DNA of 59,176 nt from DSUN01 sp035527715 (GTDB taxonomy: Bacteria > Planctomycetota > PUPC01 > DSUN01). This document shows positions 1 through 8,300 of the stretch, piece after piece; position 1 is the first letter of the stretch; every line of letters begins with the position of its first letter. Below the pieces are notes generated by a model. The model was not told where the DNA came from. It ran no database searches and saw nothing but the letters and a program-made list of their open reading frames with translations. The stretch is from the NCBI GenBank assembly GCA_035527715.1, contig DATKZY010000137.1, positions 1-59,176 of the forward strand, in the 5' to 3' direction. A program made the translations under genes and the position numbers.

Positions 1-47
1 ACCGCCCGCTTCCATGTCAGCCCCTCGCTGTGTAGAATGGGGGCACT

Positions 48-947
48 ATGGTGACCGACAGGGAGTTCGCGATCATCGGGGCGGGCGCCGTGGGGCGCTC
101 GCTGGCGGCGGCGCTGGGCGCACGCGGGGCGCACGTGGCCGCCGTGGCCAGCCGCCGCATCGAGTCGGCCCGCGAGGCGGCCCAGCTCGCCCGGTGCCGC
201 TTCGCGACGACCGACGCGGCAGAGGCGGCCCGGCGGGCGAACGCCGTGGCCTTGTGCGTGCCCGACGACGCGATCGCGGCCGTGTGCCAGGCGGCGGCCG
301 ACGGCGGCGGGGTCAAGCCCGGCGACGTCGTGCTCCACTTCAGCGGCGCCCTGCCCTCCCGCACCATCGCCGCGGCGCAGGCCGCGGGAGCGAGCGTGCT
401 GTCGTTCCACCCGGTGCAGACGTTTGCCCGCCCCGACGCCGATGCCTTTCGGGGGATCGTGTGCGTGCTCGAGGGGGATGAGGCGGGGGTTGCGTTCGGC
501 ACGGAGCTCGCCACGTTCCTGGGGGCCAGCCCCATCGCCATCCGAGCCGAGGACAAGGCGCTCTACCACGCGGCGCTGTGCATCGCGTGCAACTACCTGG
601 TGACGCTGGCCGACGCTGGGGCCGGGCTCCTGGCTCAGGCGGGCCTTGGGCAACCGACGCTTCCCGCCCTGCTGCCGCTCCTGCGGGGGGCGGTGGACAA
701 CCTGGCGCGCGTGGGGCTGCCGGACGCGCTGACGGGGCCGATCTGCCGCGGCGACCTGGCCACGTTGCGGGCCCACCTCGCGGCCCTGGCGAGGCAGGCG
801 CCCGCTCTCCTCCCCCTCTATCGCACGGTTGGCCTCCAGACCGTGGCCCTTGCCGTGCGCAAGGGGGGCATCGCTGAGGAGCAGGCCCGCGCCCTGCGGA
901 ATCTCCTGGGCGAAGCAGCCCCCGATGGCGCGCCGCCTACAGCTTGA
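48..947 (+). CDS. Rossmann-like and DUF2520 domain-containing protein
   Basis: 299 residues. The N-terminus (residues 5-20) has a glycine-rich dinucleotide-binding motif, IIGAGAVGRSLAAAL, followed by alternating beta/alpha segments of an NAD(P)-binding Rossmann fold (about 1-125). The C-terminal half is helical and matches the layout of DUF2520 proteins, which resemble F420-dependent NADP reductases and ketopantoate-reductase-like enzymes. LSFHPVQTFA near residue 140 is typical of the family. Substrate and reaction are unknown. The ATG follows a GGGGG stretch at a suitable distance. The last 11 nt overlap tail-to-tail with the convergent gene at 937-1767. Family call is confident; function is not. 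Confidence 0.85.
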   Translation: MVTDREFAIIGAGAVGRSLAAALGARGAHVAAVASRRIESAREAAQLARCRFATTDAAEAARRANAVALCVPDDAIAAVCQAAADGGGVKPGDVVLHFSGALPSRTIAAAQAAGASVLSFHPVQTFARPDADAFRGIVCVLEGDEAGVAFGTELATFLGASPIAIRAEDKALYHAALCIACNYLVTLADAGAGLLAQAGLGQPTLPALLPLLRGAVDNLARVGLPDALTGPICRGDLATLRAHLAALARQAPALLPLYRTVGLQTVALAVRKGGIAEEQARALRNLLGEAAPDGAPPTA

Positions 948-1767
948 CCTTGAGGAGGAAGGCCAGCACCTCGTCAAGGCCCAGGGCGCTGCCGAAGGCG
1001 AGCGCCCAGGAGCCGTCCTCGGTGTAGCGCCAGGCGAGGGCCGTGGGGTCCACGACCCCGGGCACGAGCCTGGGGGGCTCGGGGTAGCGCACGGCGACGG
1101 CCAGGAGGCGCTCGCCGCCGGCGCCGTCGCGCCAGCGGGCGTCGCCGATCTCGGAGCCCTTCACGTCCACGCTGTGGAACGCCAGGCTCAGGTGCCACGC
1201 CGCGAAGTCCTCGGCGCGCTGCGCGCCCAGCGGGGTGCCGCCGAGGGTGGCCCGCAGGGCGCCGTCCTGAAACGTCAGCGCCGCCAGCACGCCGACCACG
1301 TAGGCCGGGTGCTCGGTGCCATGGCGTTCGACGAATTTCCTGGCCTCGTCCAGATCGTCCATGCAATGGGCGCGGAAGATGTTCAGGCCGGGCGCGCCGC
1401 GGCCGCGCACCACCTCCTGCAGCGCCGCATCGAGCCGCAGGAACTCCTGGGTGTTGGGCCGGTAGAAGCGCCGCACGACCTCGCCGTGGCTCCCGCTGGC
1501 GGCGAGCTGGAGCAGCTCGCGGGTCAGGTCGCGCACCACGCGCTCCTCGGGCGGCAGCTCGGGGCGGCGCCGGAAGCCCCACCCGGTCGAGCCGAGGACC
1601 ACCAGGGCCAGGATGCCGCCGACGACGGCCAGGAGGATCAGGGCACTTCCCCAGCGGAAGGGCGGACGCCGCACGGCGGCCTGGTAGAGGTCGCAGCCGC
1701 ACTCCAGGCAGAAGCGGCCCCGGGCGGGCAGCTCGGCGTTGCACTTCGGGCATTGCGTCGCGTTCAC
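937..1767 (-). CDS. zinc-ribbon, single-pass membrane protein (paralogue of the 1897-2895 gene)
   Basis: 276 residues from a GTG at 1767, chosen because it sits just before the zinc ribbon. An upstream in-frame start would add about 28 residues encoded by palindromic repeat DNA. Residues 5-25 hold two Cys pairs (CPKC and CLEC) of a zinc ribbon. A transmembrane segment follows near 40-62 (ALILLAVVGGILALVVLG). The rest is a soluble domain with no family I recognise. It shares architecture and phrases (RDLTRELLQL, ASGSHGEVV) with the neighbouring gene, pointing to tandem duplication. Likely co-transcribed with the FHA gene. Role unknown. Confidence 0.7.
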   Translation of the reverse strand: MNATQCPKCNAELPARGRFCLECGCDLYQAAVRRPPFRWGSALILLAVVGGILALVVLGSTGWGFRRRPELPPEERVVRDLTRELLQLAASGSHGEVVRRFYRPNTQEFLRLDAALQEVVRGRGAPGLNIFRAHCMDDLDEARKFVERHGTEHPAYVVGVLAALTFQDGALRATLGGTPLGAQRAEDFAAWHLSLAFHSVDVKGSEIGDARWRDGAGGERLLAVAVRYPEPPRLVPGVVDPTALAWRYTEDGSWALAFGSALGLDEVLAFLLKVKL

Positions 1768-1816
1768 GTGACGGCTCCGGCTGGGGCGGGGCGAGCGCAC
1801 GGAGAAGACACCCGCA

Positions 1817-1893
1817 CGGAAAAGACACCCGCTGTCTCTTGTGCGAAGCACCCGCAGGGCCGTTCCGGCAAAAGACAGCGGGTGTCTTTTCCG
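1817..1893. repeat. perfect 21-bp inverted repeat between two paralogous genes
   Basis: The arms at 1817-1837 and 1873-1893 are exact reverse complements (CGGAAAAGACACCCGCTGTCT on the left arm, minus its last base), with a 35-nt spacer. A partial third copy (GAAGACACCCGCACGG) lies at 1803-1818. It sits between the stop of one zinc-ribbon gene (1897) and the start of the next (1767) on the minus strand. It may act as a terminator or attenuator, or be a mobile palindromic element; it has no T-run. Confidence 0.8.
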
Positions 1894-1896
1894 CGC

Positions 1897-2895
1897 TCAG
1901 GGGGCCGCGGGGCGCTCGGCAGCCAAGGGACGCTTCAGCACGTCGCGGACCCGCTCGAGCCGGTCGGCAAGCCCCACCTTGACGACCCAGCCGACCGGCA
2001 GCTTGCACCAGCACAATCGCGTCGGCTCCGCGCGAAGCCAGGCGGCGCGGCGCTCGCCGCGGCAGTCGAGCGCGACCTCGAAGCAGCCGGGGGCGGTCTC
2101 GGCCATGTCCCGGACCTCTGCCGCGCCCACGTCGAGTCCATCGAACAGGCTGGCGAGGTGCCAGCGGAGGACGTTGCGCGCGCGGTCCTCGGCGCGGAGC
2201 CCGGCGTCGGAAGCGGCGGGCTCGCGAGCCAGGTATCCCAACAACGCCGCGGTGAAGCCGGGGTCGGCGTCGCCCGCTCGCCGCAGGTCCTCGGCCACCC
2301 GGGCCTCGCGGAGGCGGATGAGGCGTGCTGCCCATTCGGCGAAGCCCTTGGCGGCGCTCCCCTGCACGATGTCGTCGAGCGCCCGCTCGGCGCGGCCGAA
2401 GTCCACCTCGTCCGCCTGCACGTAGTTGTCAATCACCCGCTCGTGGCTCCCGCGGGCCAGGAGCCGAAGCAGCTCGAGGGTCTCCTGCTGGAGGGCCGCG
2501 CGCAAGTCGCGCGACACGGCCTTCCGCGCGGGCGGGGCGGGGCCAGGCGCCGGCTCGCGCGGCCCCGGCGCCGCGCCGGGCTCAGGGGGCACGACCCGAT
2601 TCTGCGCGGGCGGCCCCTCGACGCCCTTCCGCGGCCACAGCAGGAGCGCGCCCACCACCGCGCCAAGCAGCACGGCTCCACCCAGCAGCGCGAGGCGCGC
2701 GGGGGCGGGAAACCGTGCAGCAGGAGGGGCGCCCCCCCCCGCGCCGGCGGCCTGCTCCGGCACACCGGGGGCCTCCGCCGGCAGAGCCCGGCCGAGAATC
2801 TCGGCCTCCCGACACGCCGGGCACTTGCCCTCGAAGCGGTCCCTGCCCTCGAGCGGCTTCCCGCAGCCCTGACAGTGGAGTCCCTCGGACGCCAT
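1897..2895 (-). CDS. zinc-ribbon, single-pass membrane protein
   Basis: 332 residues from the ATG at 2895 (MASEGLHCQGCGKPL). A zinc ribbon at about 8-30 (CQGC and CPAC) is followed by a Pro/Ala-rich linker, a transmembrane segment near 60-80 (LALLGGAVLLGAVVGALLL), another Pro-rich linker, and a C-terminal domain shared in outline with the next gene downstream (RDLRAALQQETLELLRLLARGSHERV). The conserved part is probably extracytoplasmic, with the ribbon inside. An FHA gene ends 44 nt upstream on the same strand, so a small operon is likely. No known family recognised. Confidence 0.7.
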   Translation of the reverse strand: MASEGLHCQGCGKPLEGRDRFEGKCPACREAEILGRALPAEAPGVPEQAAGAGGGAPPAARFPAPARLALLGGAVLLGAVVGALLLWPRKGVEGPPAQNRVVPPEPGAAPGPREPAPGPAPPARKAVSRDLRAALQQETLELLRLLARGSHERVIDNYVQADEVDFGRAERALDDIVQGSAAKGFAEWAARLIRLREARVAEDLRRAGDADPGFTAALLGYLAREPAASDAGLRAEDRARNVLRWHLASLFDGLDVGAAEVRDMAETAPGCFEVALDCRGERRAAWLRAEPTRLCWCKLPVGWVVKVGLADRLERVRDVLKRPLAAERPAAP

Positions 2896-2939
2896 GTCCC
2901 AGTCTCCTCCGATCCAATGGCTCCCGCTCGGGCGCCCGA

Positions 2940-3341
2940 CTACTTGCGGAACACGAAGCACGCGCCCCGCGCGGCATCCGGGCCGCGCTCCGCGGCCTGG
3001 CCGGCGGGTGCGGCCTGGCGGGCGACCGCCACCGTATCCGTGTGCTGGACGTGAAGGCTGGTGGTCGGCCCCCCCTCCGGACGGGCCGCCGCCACGGCGA
3101 TCACGTCGCCATCACACAGCTTCACGCGCCCGCGGATGCGCACCTCGTTCACCTGGGTGCCGTGCCTTGAGCCGAGGTCCTCGATATAGTAGCCTGTGAG
3201 CCGCCGCTGAATGCGCGCGTGCTCGCGCGAGACCGCGGGCTCGGGCACGCAAATATCGCAGTACTCCGCCCGGCCGATGAGCACGACCGGCTTGATCAGC
3301 TCGCGCTCCTCCCCCGTCCGCTCGTCAATCAGCTTCGGCAT
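2940..3341 (-). CDS. FHA domain-containing protein
   Basis: 133 residues from the ATG at 3341 (MPKLIDERTGEERELI). It is a single forkhead-associated domain, a phosphothreonine-binding fold. The hallmark residues are present: GRAEYCDICV, then SREHARI, then DLGSRHGTQVNE. The tail after about residue 100 is Ala/Gly-rich and poorly conserved. It is first in a minus-strand set with two zinc-ribbon membrane proteins, behind a consensus promoter at 3421-3450. Such domains usually read Ser/Thr-kinase signals; no kinase gene is in this window. Confidence 0.9.
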   Translation of the reverse strand: MPKLIDERTGEERELIKPVVLIGRAEYCDICVPEPAVSREHARIQRRLTGYYIEDLGSRHGTQVNEVRIRGRVKLCDGDVIAVAAARPEGGPTTSLHVQHTDTVAVARQAAPAGQAAERGPDAARGACFVFRK

Positions 3342-3420
3342 GTCCGCTGGACCCAGGGGTGCGACGCTCCACCCACGCACGCGCCCGCCGCGCCGCCGTG
3401 GCCGCGTGCCAGGCCGGTGG

Positions 3421-3450
3421 ATTATACGCGCATGCCGCGCCGAGTGTCAA
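3421..3450 (-). promoter_or_regulatory. sigma-70-type promoter for the FHA/zinc-ribbon genes
   Basis: On the minus strand, TTGACA (3450-3445) and TATAAT (3426-3421) are both perfect consensus hexamers, 18 nt apart. The predicted start near 3414 is about 70 nt before the FHA gene. Confidence 0.7.
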
Positions 3451-3482
3451 ACCCCTTGGAGGCGCGGGAGCGAAAAAAGCGC

Positions 3483-3511
3483 TTGACAAGGGACGCCAAA
3501 GAAGGTTGAAT
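3483..3511 (+). promoter_or_regulatory. candidate promoter in the divergent intergenic region
   Basis: TTGACA at 3483-3488 and TTGAAT at 3506-3511 are 17 nt apart. It points toward the pseudopilins, but a better promoter lies downstream at 3684-3712, so this one may drive a short transcript of the 3518-3680 region. Confidence 0.4.
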
Positions 3512-3517
3512 GCATAG

Positions 3518-3680
3518 ACCCGCCCGATCTCTGCCCGTGTTGCTCTTGTGCGAAGGCTCGAAGCATGGGTCGTGCCGCCTTGCGAGGCGGCCCCGGTGAG
3601 TTCCAGCGCACCGAGGAGGAGAGGGGCACCCCGGCAACGAGCGGGCGGTCGCGCCGGGCGCGAGCCAACCGCTGGCGCCG
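3518..3680 (+). other. GC-rich, structured non-coding stretch between two promoters
   Basis: No convincing gene lies between the FHA start and the pseudopilin start (3342-3826). Between the two plus-strand promoters the DNA can fold strongly, for example GCCGCCT (3574-3580) with AGGCGGC (3585-3591) around a TGCG loop, and GC-rich complementary runs at 3630-3680. It could be a small RNA or just spacer; it matches no riboswitch, SRP, tmRNA or RNase P motif that I know. Confidence 0.25.
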
Positions 3681-3683
3681 CGT

Positions 3684-3712
3684 TTGACACGCCCGCAGGG
3701 TCATTGTATCAT
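3684..3712 (+). promoter_or_regulatory. sigma-70-type promoter for the pseudopilin genes
   Basis: TTGACA (3684-3689) and TATCAT (3707-3712) with a 17-nt spacer. The predicted start near 3719 gives a leader of about 108 nt before the ATG at 3827. Confidence 0.6.
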
Positions 3713-3826
3713 GTCTAAGGGAAGGGAGGCTGAAGAGGCGGCCCAAGCGTGAGCCACCGCCCTCGTCTTGCGCACGAGGGCGACCCGAGGCGGTGTCGGG
3801 GATTCAAGCGCAAGAGGAGACACTCG

Positions 3827-4750
3827 ATGGACAGGCGACGCAGGCACAGGCAAGGATTCACGATGGTGGAGCTGCTGGTGGTCATTGCGATTATCGCGCT
3901 CCTTGCCGCATTCCTCCTCCCCATCATCGCGGCGGCCACCGCCAGCGCGCGCCGGGCCAGTTGCAGCAACAAGCAGCGCCAGATCTTCCAGGGCGTCCGC
4001 ATGTACCTCAACAACTTCGAGGAATACTTCCCGCCCGCTTACGTGTCCCACAAGCCGGACACGGCCACCTCGGATAGCAGCCACTTCGAACACCTCGCCT
4101 ACTGGCGCTTCCTCGTCCACGAGTATTGCGAGGCCGGCTTCAGCGCCCTCCTCCAGACGGACAAGGGCGAAACCGTGCGGGCCAAAGTCGCCCGCGACAG
4201 AATCTTCTGGTCCGACCCCGCCCGTGGGTACACCGCCGACTACTTCGCCCCGCGCATCTTCAGCGGCCAGGTGGACGCCGACGGCACGGTGAAGACCGCG
4301 GCCCTGCCCGCCACCGACAAGTTCGAGGGCCACATCGCCCTCACCCAGGCCACGCAAACCGTCCCGGCCACACAGCTCCCCGTGCTGACGGAAGTGGATG
4401 TCAGCTACAAGGTGACCGACCCGCCGGACTGGAAGGACAAGCCCGAGGCCGGCACCGCGCACAAGAACCTGCTTAAGGCCGGCTGGACCGTCGTCACCCC
4501 GCCTGGTGGCACCGCGGGGACGGATGACATCCTGATCGGCGTAGGCAGGGCGACGCGCGACGCCGACACCCCTGCCATTGCGGATGAGGGATCGAAGCTT
4601 TACAGCCGCTTCGACTTCCGCCACAACGGCTCGCTCAACGTCCTCTTCCTCGACAGCCACGTGGAAATGGTCTCGGAGACCAATGCGACGCGCGTGCTGG
4701 CCATCCGCGACGCCTGGAACAGCGTGACGCCCCCGGGCGAAGCGCCTTGA
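3827..4750 (+). CDS. prepilin-like protein with N-terminal methylation motif and H-X9-D motif
   Basis: 307 residues. The ATG at 3827 is preceded by AGGAGA and places the class III leader MDRRRRHRQG directly before FTMVELLVVIAIIALLAAF, so cleavage by a prepilin peptidase after Gly10 is expected. The hydrophobic helix spans about 14-36. The C-terminal RHNGSLNVLFLDSHVE has the H-X9-D(G/S) pattern of the large prepilin-like families of planctomycetes and verrucomicrobia. These are thought to be type II secretion/type IV pilus pseudopilins, although their real role is unclear. A paralogue follows. Confidence 0.85.
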   Translation: MDRRRRHRQGFTMVELLVVIAIIALLAAFLLPIIAAATASARRASCSNKQRQIFQGVRMYLNNFEEYFPPAYVSHKPDTATSDSSHFEHLAYWRFLVHEYCEAGFSALLQTDKGETVRAKVARDRIFWSDPARGYTADYFAPRIFSGQVDADGTVKTAALPATDKFEGHIALTQATQTVPATQLPVLTEVDVSYKVTDPPDWKDKPEAGTAHKNLLKAGWTVVTPPGGTAGTDDILIGVGRATRDADTPAIADEGSKLYSRFDFRHNGSLNVLFLDSHVEMVSETNATRVLAIRDAWNSVTPPGEAP

Positions 4751-4791
4751 GCCCGTGTCCCGCGGCGGGCAACACCGTTACCTGCCCGACA

Positions 4792-4824
4792 AGCGGCTCC
4801 GCGGCTCCGTGCCGCGGAGCCGCT
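4792..4824. terminator. 14-bp GC-rich hairpin after the first pseudopilin gene
   Basis: AGCGGCTCCGCGGC (4792-4805) pairs perfectly with 4811-4824 around a TCCGT loop. It lies 42 nt after the stop at 4750. Without a T-run it may be a weak terminator, an mRNA-stabilising hairpin, or a copy of an interspersed palindrome. Confidence 0.45.
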
Positions 4825-4873
4825 CTACTTCCGGCGCGACCAGCGGTTGACGGCGCCCTCGCCGCCCGGTAAG

Positions 4874-5809
4874 ATGGCCGCAACAGGCAGACCTCGGCAA
4901 CACCACCCTACCCCTCGTGACAGGGCAAGAGACGTGGGAGGACACGTCGCCATCTCGCGCGGCCGAGCGCTCGGCACCCGCCGAACGCAAGATACCCGGG
5001 GACTGACCCTCGTGGAGGTGCTCATCGCCCTTGGCCTCCTCGCGGTCGTCGTCTGGCTGCTCGTGCCAAGCACGAACCCCGCGCGGAGGCATGGGCAACG
5101 CCTCGCCTGCATGAGCAAGCTGCACGAGCTCCACAAGGGCGCGCTGGCCTACGCCGGCGCCAGCGACGGGTGCCTCCCGCTCGCCTGGCACATCCAGGGC
5201 CTCTCCATCGCCGACGACCTCAGCAACCTCAGCTACTCGCGCTTCGCCGTCTACGAGCAGTGCGAACCGAGCTTCCGCCACGTCGTCACCCCCCAGGAGG
5301 TCGAGCAGAGCGTCGGCCTCGTCCCCGCGCGGCAGCAGAAGTTCCGCACCGCCGCCTTCTTCTGGAAGTGCCCCGCGAAGGGCTGGACCGACGACTATTT
5401 CGCCCCCGAGACCATCTTCCGCAGGTCGGACAAGCCGGCGCGCCAGGCAGAGCTCGAGGCCGCCCTGCCCCCCGCCGAGCGGCCGCTCCTCGCCGACGTC
5501 AACGCCTCCCTCCCCAACCCCCAGGCCAGCGACCCGGACCCCGGCCACGGCCACGAGCTGCGGAACGGCTTCAGAGACAACGTCGTCACGGAAGCCGGCA
5601 TGGATGTCTTCGTCGGCGTCGGCCCCAGCCTCCGGGTCCCGGGCCTCCTCTCCTCCAGCCGGCTCGACTTCCGCCACGGCAAAGCCGTGAATATCGTGTT
5701 CCTCGATGGCCACACCGACTTCGTGCCGGCGGGCGACGAGCCACGGCTCCGCAGAATCCACGACGCGTGGAACTACCTGAGCGGCAAGCCTGAGGGGAAT
5801 ACCCCATGA
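4874..5809 (+). CDS. second prepilin-like protein with H-X9-DG motif
   Basis: 311 residues from the ATG at 4874, but the true start is uncertain: a GTG at 4934 would give a more normal leader of about 25 residues before the motif TRGLTLVEVLIALGLLAVVV. The region after the helix is similar in plan to the upstream pseudopilin (capped Cys, a central block with GWTDDYFAPE, close to GYTADYFAPR in the first). The end carries RHGKAVNIVFLDGH, a perfect H-X9-DG. Probably tandem duplicates. The stop overlaps the start of the Nif3-like gene (ATGA), implying translational coupling. Confidence 0.8.
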   Translation: MAATGRPRQHHPTPRDRARDVGGHVAISRGRALGTRRTQDTRGLTLVEVLIALGLLAVVVWLLVPSTNPARRHGQRLACMSKLHELHKGALAYAGASDGCLPLAWHIQGLSIADDLSNLSYSRFAVYEQCEPSFRHVVTPQEVEQSVGLVPARQQKFRTAAFFWKCPAKGWTDDYFAPETIFRRSDKPARQAELEAALPPAERPLLADVNASLPNPQASDPDPGHGHELRNGFRDNVVTEAGMDVFVGVGPSLRVPGLLSSSRLDFRHGKAVNIVFLDGHTDFVPAGDEPRLRRIHDAWNYLSGKPEGNTP

Positions 5810-6915
5810 CGACCACCGTGGCCACCGTGCTCGACGCCCTCGACGCCATTGCTCCGCCCGACCTGGCGGAGAGCTGGGACAACGTGGGCCTTCTCGTGGG
5901 CGACGCGCAGGCCCCCTGCCGCCGCGCCCTGGTGGCCCTCGACGTGGATGCCGCGCTCATCCGCCGGGCCGCCAAGGCCGACGCCCAGCTCATCGTCAGC
6001 CACCACCCGCCCATCCTGAGCCCCCTCCGCAGGGCGACGACCGACGACGCGGCCGGCCGCCTGGTCCTCGAGGCGGCCCGCCGAGGCGTCGCACTCGCCG
6101 CCGCCCACACGAACTACGATGTCGCCGAGGGCGGCGTGAACGACGTGTTGGCCGGCCTCCTCGGCCTCCGGGCCACCGAGCCCCTGGCACGCTGCGACCG
6201 CAGCGCCCTGGCGAAGCTGGTCGTCTTCACGCCCGAGGGCGACCTCGAGGCGGTGGTCCGCGCCCTCAGCGACGCCGGCGCCGGCGTCATCGGCCAGTAC
6301 CGCGAGTGCACCTTCCGCACCCCCGGCACGGGCACGTTCCGCGGCCTGGAGGGCGCCCATCCCACCGTCGGTCAGGTCGGCCGTCGCGAGGAGGTCGAGG
6401 AACTGCGCCTCGAGGCCGTCGTGCCCCTCGCCCTTGCCGAGCGCGCCGCCGCCGCAGCGCGAGCCGCCCACTCCTACGAGGAGCCTGCCATAGACATCTA
6501 TCCCCTGGCGGGCGGGCGCCTCGACGTGGGCCTCGGGCGCTGCGGCCAGCTCCCCAAGCCGATGGCAGCCGCCCAGGTGGTCCGGCTCATCAAGCAACGG
6601 CTCGGAGTGCACGCCGTGCGCACCGCGGGCAACCTGCGGCGCAAGGTCCTGCGCGTGGCCGTGCTGGGCGGCTCGGGGGGCAAGCACGTGGACGACGCGG
6701 TCCGCCGCGGCTGCCAGCTCTACCTCACGGGCGACGTCTCGTATCACCAGGCCCAGGCGGCCGAGGCGGCCGGCCTGGTGGTCGTGGACGCCGGCCACGC
6801 GGGCACCGAGCAGCCCGCCATCCCCGTCCTCGCCCGGCGCCTGGCGCGGCTGTGCCCCGGCGTCCGCTTCCTCGCCGTCAGGCCGAAGGCCGTCGGACCG
6901 CTCCGCACGCACTGA
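5806..6915 (+). CDS. Nif3-like dinuclear metal centre protein
   Basis: 369 residues, the length of the long (YqfO/Nif3) form with an inserted middle domain at about 130-235. Metal-binding motifs are at the expected places: SHHPPI (about 65-70), AHTNYD (about 102-107) and DAGHAGTEQ near 328. The family forms hexameric toroids with two metals; it was once annotated as GTP cyclohydrolase I type 2, and its in vivo substrate is not settled. The start overlaps the preceding pseudopilin stop by 4 nt. The stop is 12 nt from the convergent response-regulator stop. Confidence 0.9.
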   Translation: MTTTVATVLDALDAIAPPDLAESWDNVGLLVGDAQAPCRRALVALDVDAALIRRAAKADAQLIVSHHPPILSPLRRATTDDAAGRLVLEAARRGVALAAAHTNYDVAEGGVNDVLAGLLGLRATEPLARCDRSALAKLVVFTPEGDLEAVVRALSDAGAGVIGQYRECTFRTPGTGTFRGLEGAHPTVGQVGRREEVEELRLEAVVPLALAERAAAAARAAHSYEEPAIDIYPLAGGRLDVGLGRCGQLPKPMAAAQVVRLIKQRLGVHAVRTAGNLRRKVLRVAVLGGSGGKHVDDAVRRGCQLYLTGDVSYHQAQAAEAAGLVVVDAGHAGTEQPAIPVLARRLARLCPGVRFLAVRPKAVGPLRTH

Positions 6916-6927
6916 CGGCAAGGGGGA

Positions 6928-8295
6928 TTACCCAAGGTTCTTGCTGGTGAGGCCGTGGCGCCGCATGAGGCGCTGGAGGGCGCTGCGGGCCATGCCGAGG
7001 GAACGGGCGGCCTGGGTGACGTTGCCGCCGGCGGCTCGGAGCGCCCGCACGATGGCGTCGCGCTCGAAGGTCCGCTGCACGCGGCGCTTGGCCTCGCCCA
7101 GCGGCACACCGCCCTCGCCCGGCACCGGCGCCGCCGCCGGCCTCGGGAGGTCCGCCACGTCAATCGTCTCGTTCGGGCTCAGCGTCACCGTGCGCTCGAC
7201 CACGTTCTCCAGCTCGCGCACGTTTCCCTGCCAGGCATAGGCCCGCAACACGTCGAGGGCGGCGAGGGTGAAGGACTTCCGCGGCCGGCCGAGCCGCTGG
7301 GCGTGCTTCGCCAGGAAGTGCTCGACGAGGAGGGGAATGTCGTCGAGGCGGTCGCGCAGCGGCGGCACGGCGATGGTCACCACGTTGAGGCGGTAGTAGA
7401 GGTCCTCGCGGAGCATGCCCTGCTTCACGCACTCCTCGGGATTGCGGTTGGTGGCGGCGAGGATACGCACGTCCACGGGGATCGGCTTGGTGCTGCCCAC
7501 GCGGGTGAACTCGCGCTGCTGGAGGACGCGGAGCAGCCGCACCTGCGTGCCCGGGCTCAGCTCGGGCAGCTCGTCGAGGAAGATCGTGCCCTTGTCCGCG
7601 CTCTCGAAGTAGCCGGGCTGGGTGCGCACGGCGCCGGTGAAGGCCCCGCGCTCGTGGCCGAACAGCTCGCGCTCGGCGATCGTCTCGGGCAGCGCGCCGC
7701 AGTTCACCGCTACGAACGGCTGCCCGGCCCGCGGGCCGGTGAAGTGGATGGCCCGGGCCACCAGCTCCTTGCCCGTGCCGCTTTCGCCGGTGATGATCAC
7801 GGTGGCTTCGGAGCCGCGCACCCGCTCGATGAGGTCGTAGACCCGCCGCATGGCGGGCGCGCGGCCGACGAGGTTGTGGAGGCCGAAGCGCTCCTCGAGC
7901 TGGCTCTGAAGCTGTTCCACGCGGCCGCGGAGCGTCAGCTTCTCGGCCACCTCGTGCGCGATGCGGAGCAGCTCGTGGTGGTTGAGAGGCTTCGTGACGT
8001 AGTTGTACGCCCCCTCCTTGATCGCCGCCACGGCGTTCTCGATGGTGCCGTAGCCGGTGAGGACCACCACCTCGGTCTGCGGCCGCCGGGCCTTCACCGC
8101 CCGCAGCACCTCGATGCCGTCGGCGCCCCCGGGCATGCGCAGGTCGGTGATCACGAGGTCGAACTCGCCCTCGCCGAACAGGCGCACCGCCTCCGCCGCG
8201 TTCGGCGCGCTCTCCACGCTGAACCCGTCGTCCGCCAGGGCGCGGGCGAATGCCTTGCGAACCAGCGCCTCGTCGTCTACCACAAGAATGCGCAT
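6928..8295 (-). CDS. sigma-54-dependent response regulator (NtrC family)
   Basis: 455 residues from ATG 8295 (MRILVVDDEALV). The receiver domain (1-115) has the acidic pair DDE at 7-9, phospho-acceptor Asp51 and Lys102. The AAA+ domain (about 140-370) has Walker A GESGTGKE at 170-177 and the sigma-54-contacting GAFTGA loop at 217-222. The Fis-type helix-turn-helix is at the end (NVTQAARSLGMARSALQRL). It should activate RNA polymerase-sigma54 promoters after phosphorylation. No histidine kinase is adjacent. The region upstream of the start is filled with short tandem arrays. The start was moved inward because the longer reading frame translates repeat DNA. Confidence 0.93.
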   Translation of the reverse strand: MRILVVDDEALVRKAFARALADDGFSVESAPNAAEAVRLFGEGEFDLVITDLRMPGGADGIEVLRAVKARRPQTEVVVLTGYGTIENAVAAIKEGAYNYVTKPLNHHELLRIAHEVAEKLTLRGRVEQLQSQLEERFGLHNLVGRAPAMRRVYDLIERVRGSEATVIITGESGTGKELVARAIHFTGPRAGQPFVAVNCGALPETIAERELFGHERGAFTGAVRTQPGYFESADKGTIFLDELPELSPGTQVRLLRVLQQREFTRVGSTKPIPVDVRILAATNRNPEECVKQGMLREDLYYRLNVVTIAVPPLRDRLDDIPLLVEHFLAKHAQRLGRPRKSFTLAALDVLRAYAWQGNVRELENVVERTVTLSPNETIDVADLPRPAAAPVPGEGGVPLGEAKRRVQRTFERDAIVRALRAAGGNVTQAARSLGMARSALQRLMRRHGLTSKNLG

Positions 8296-8300
8296 GACAG

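Noticed and set aside
829..3054. Plus-strand frame of about 740 codons over the zinc-ribbon genes
   Set aside because: Antisense to three better-supported genes with zinc-ribbon and FHA motifs.
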